Positions 5,767 to 7,131 of a stretch of 7,131 nucleotides of DNA are shown here, piece after piece. Both the position numbers and the translations under genes were made by a program. Location: contig JAUYEQ010000293.1 in assembly GCA_030691295.1 (NCBI GenBank), positions 1-7,131 of the forward strand, written 5' to 3'. Below the pieces are notes generated by a model that worked only from the letters and a program-made list of their open reading frames with translations, searched no databases and was not told the DNA's origin. How positions within the stretch are numbered: the first letter of the stretch is position 1; the number at the start of each line of letters is the position of its first letter. This stretch comes from Bacteroidota bacterium (GTDB taxonomy: Bacteria > Bacteroidota > Bacteroidia > Bacteroidales > Prolixibacteraceae).

Positions 5767-6894
5767 TTAAAAATACCGACCTATCATCGGGTGATCCACA
5801 ATTATTTTTTTCACCTTCAGCGGGTCAATTGTACCTTGCTGGCGATATACAATTTTACCTCCCGGCTCAACCAGTATTGTATAGGGAAGCGCTCCTTTCC
5901 ATGCGGGATCAACGACTTCTATTAACTGGTACATGTTGCTTCCGGAAAATATATAGTTTTTGTTGGATGCTTCCTGTTCTTTCAGAAACAACAGTGCTTT
6001 CTCTTTTCGTTCAGGTTTATCGGCGCTGACAGATACAAATTCAAAGTCGCGGCCACGGTACATTCGGTCGATGGTAATAAAATCCGGAAATTCCATGGTA
6101 CAGGGCCCACACCAGGTAGCCCAAACGTTTATTAAACGAAGTTTTTGCCCTTTATTCTGAATGAGTTCTTTGATTCCTTCAGCAGAAATTTCATTTATCG
6201 AAACGGGCAATTCAGCCCACTTCTTATACAGTTGTTGGGTATAATCTTTCTTCCACGACCATTTCATCGAGCATCCAAAAACCTTTGTGGTTGCCGGATC
6301 GGGTTTTTTATTAGCAAGTACTGCATCAATGGCATTTCGCAAAACTTCACCGTTTGCTGCACCCGGCTTTTCAAACTGGTCGATGTGCCCCTCGTATTGT
6401 AACTTGCGTTCCGAATCGAAAACAAAAGTATGCGGTGTTGCAACTGGCCCGTATGCAAGTGCCGTTTTTTGATCACCTCCATCATACAGGTATGGAAAAT
6501 TATACTTTTTATCCTTGTACCTGATGATCATTTCTTCGTAAGTATCACCCAAATCAGAATATCCCAATTCAGACAAACTCACCGCTTGATTGCTATTGGA
6601 AGAAATCATCACCATTTCAACCCCTCGGGAGTTATAGTCATTGGTAATGGAAATTAATCTGTCTTCATAAGCCTGAGCGGTAGGACAATGATTTGCCCCA
6701 AAAACAACAATTAGTACTTTCGACTTAGAGAAGGAATTCAAATTATACATTTTTCCATCAGTTCCTTTCAGGTTAAAATCCGGAGCAGACTGACCAATTT
6801 CAAGCGTTTTCGGTTCTTCATGGGCATTCTGGGCTACTGACAATAATACTATACCTGAAAACATCAACACAAAAAACAACTTAATCGCTCTCAT
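5767..6894 (-). CDS. Exported tandem redoxin: AhpC/TSA-like domain fused to a TlpA/ResA-like thioredoxin domain
   Basis: 375 residues from the ATG at 6894. A signal peptide (about 1-21, hydrophobic core LFFVLMFSGIVLLSV, then AQ) places it in the periplasm. Domain 1 (about 31-192) has the redoxin start IGQSAPDFNLKGTDGK, an active-site loop GANHCPTAQAYEDR with a single Cys70, and a cis-proline at VATPHTF (Pro154). The connecting region holds GCSMKW with Cys208. Domain 2 (about 230-375) has the TlpA-type motif NVWATWCGPC (Cys262, Cys265) and cis-proline at ALPYT (Pro337). Domain 2 should be a working thiol-disulfide reductase; domain 1 may act as a one-cysteine redoxin, a binding module, or an electron partner of domain 2. 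The substrate is unknown; periplasmic cysteines, cytochrome c maturation or oxidative defence are family possibilities. It follows the helicase gene after 31 bp on the same strand. No clear terminator follows it. Confidence 0.9.
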   Translation of the reverse strand: MRAIKLFFVLMFSGIVLLSVAQNAHEEPKTLEIGQSAPDFNLKGTDGKMYNLNSFSKSKVLIVVFGANHCPTAQAYEDRLISITNDYNSRGVEMVMISSNSNQAVSLSELGYSDLGDTYEEMIIRYKDKKYNFPYLYDGGDQKTALAYGPVATPHTFVFDSERKLQYEGHIDQFEKPGAANGEVLRNAIDAVLANKKPDPATTKVFGCSMKWSWKKDYTQQLYKKWAELPVSINEISAEGIKELIQNKGQKLRLINVWATWCGPCTMEFPDFITIDRMYRGRDFEFVSVSADKPERKEKALLFLKEQEASNKNYIFSGSNMYQLIEVVDPAWKGALPYTILVEPGGKIVYRQQGTIDPLKVKKIIVDHPMIGRYF

Positions 6895-6925
6895 ATCTTA
6901 GATTTTTGGGATTTAGCATGAATTA

Positions 6926-7131
6926 TCAGGACGGATTAGAATTTCTTCTGTCAGGTTTCTTTCCTGATGAATAATTCCTTTTTCCCTGCGGACGGCCACC
7001 TTTGCGCGGAGGACGAACTTTATAAACGGGACCTTCACCCAATTCTGACGGAACCGGAATCTTCAGGACTTCCATTTCAATCAGCTTTTCAATCCGGTCG
7101 AATTTTTCCATGTCCATTTCATTGATCAGAC
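6926..7131 (-). CDS. DEAD-box RNA helicase, C-terminal fragment
   Basis: The frame is open through the right edge (LINEMDMEKFDRIEKLIEME...), so the gene starts outside the window and only about the last 68 codons are seen; the ATG at 7117 is internal. The visible part matches the end of RhlE-type helicases of Bacteroidota: the last strand and helix of RecA domain 2 (INEMDMEKFDRIEKLIEMEV), the linker IPVPSELGEGPVY, and a basic low-complexity tail rich in Arg, Lys, Gly and Ser that would bind RNA non-specifically. Such enzymes unwind short RNA duplexes using ATP in ribosome assembly or mRNA decay. The catalytic motifs are not in the window, so the call rests on the tail alone. Confidence 0.75.
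   Translation of the reverse strand, partial: LINEMDMEKFDRIEKLIEMEVLKIPVPSELGEGPVYKVRPPRKGGRPQGKRNYSSGKKPDRRNSNPS

Noticed and set aside
5960..6657. Plus-strand frames opposite the redoxin gene
   Set aside because: The minus-strand frame carries signal peptide, WCGPC and cis-proline motifs; these are shadows.
1..7131. CRISPR array, tRNA or rRNA genes, phage or conjugation genes, toxin-antitoxin or defence system
   Set aside because: No regularly spaced repeats, cloverleaf arms or hallmark proteins were found on either strand.

Overview
The window reads as chromosomal DNA of a member of the Bacteroidota, probably of the class Bacteroidia. The evidence is a SusC-type TonB-dependent receptor with an STN domain, a FecR/DUF4974 anti-sigma factor beside an ECF sigma factor, a DEAD-box helicase tail of the Bacteroidota type, AT-rich intergenic DNA, and starts without clear Shine-Dalgarno sequences. 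The class is inferred from protein style alone and no species is claimed.

Left part (1-3833, all minus strand). Read in the direction of transcription, an ECF sigma factor (3833-3282) is followed by a FecR-like membrane anti-sigma factor (3204-2209) and then by a SusC-like outer-membrane receptor (2127 to the left edge). The receptor is cut by the window edge after 709 codons, and a SusD partner would be expected beyond it. This is a complete trans-envelope cell-surface signalling set: ligand at the receptor, STN domain to FecR, FecR to sigma, sigma to the receptor operon. The fecR-susC gap holds a strong 13-bp hairpin. An 11-base word inside it, CGACAATTCGT, recurs exactly in the region upstream of the sigma gene.

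Middle part (3834-5125). A 119-bp divergent region separates the sigma gene from a plus-strand soluble PAS-histidine kinase with intact H, N, G1 and G2 boxes. No response regulator is present in the window.

5126-5766 is a 641-bp gap between two convergent genes. It has no convincing protein gene. It does hold a perfect 9-bp-arm hairpin just after the kinase gene, a visibly GC-richer block, a 26-bp imperfect palindrome and a distant 11-bp inverted repeat. It is the least explained part of the window.

Right part (5767-7131, minus strand). The C-terminal end of a DEAD-box RNA helicase is followed after 31 bp by an exported protein with two thioredoxin-fold domains. The first domain has only a single cysteine in the active-site loop; the second has an intact WCGPC motif.

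No tRNA, rRNA, CRISPR array, transposase or other obvious mobile element was seen. I found no clearly new system. The best leads are the shared 11-mer, the hairpin between fecR and susC, and the structured convergent gap.
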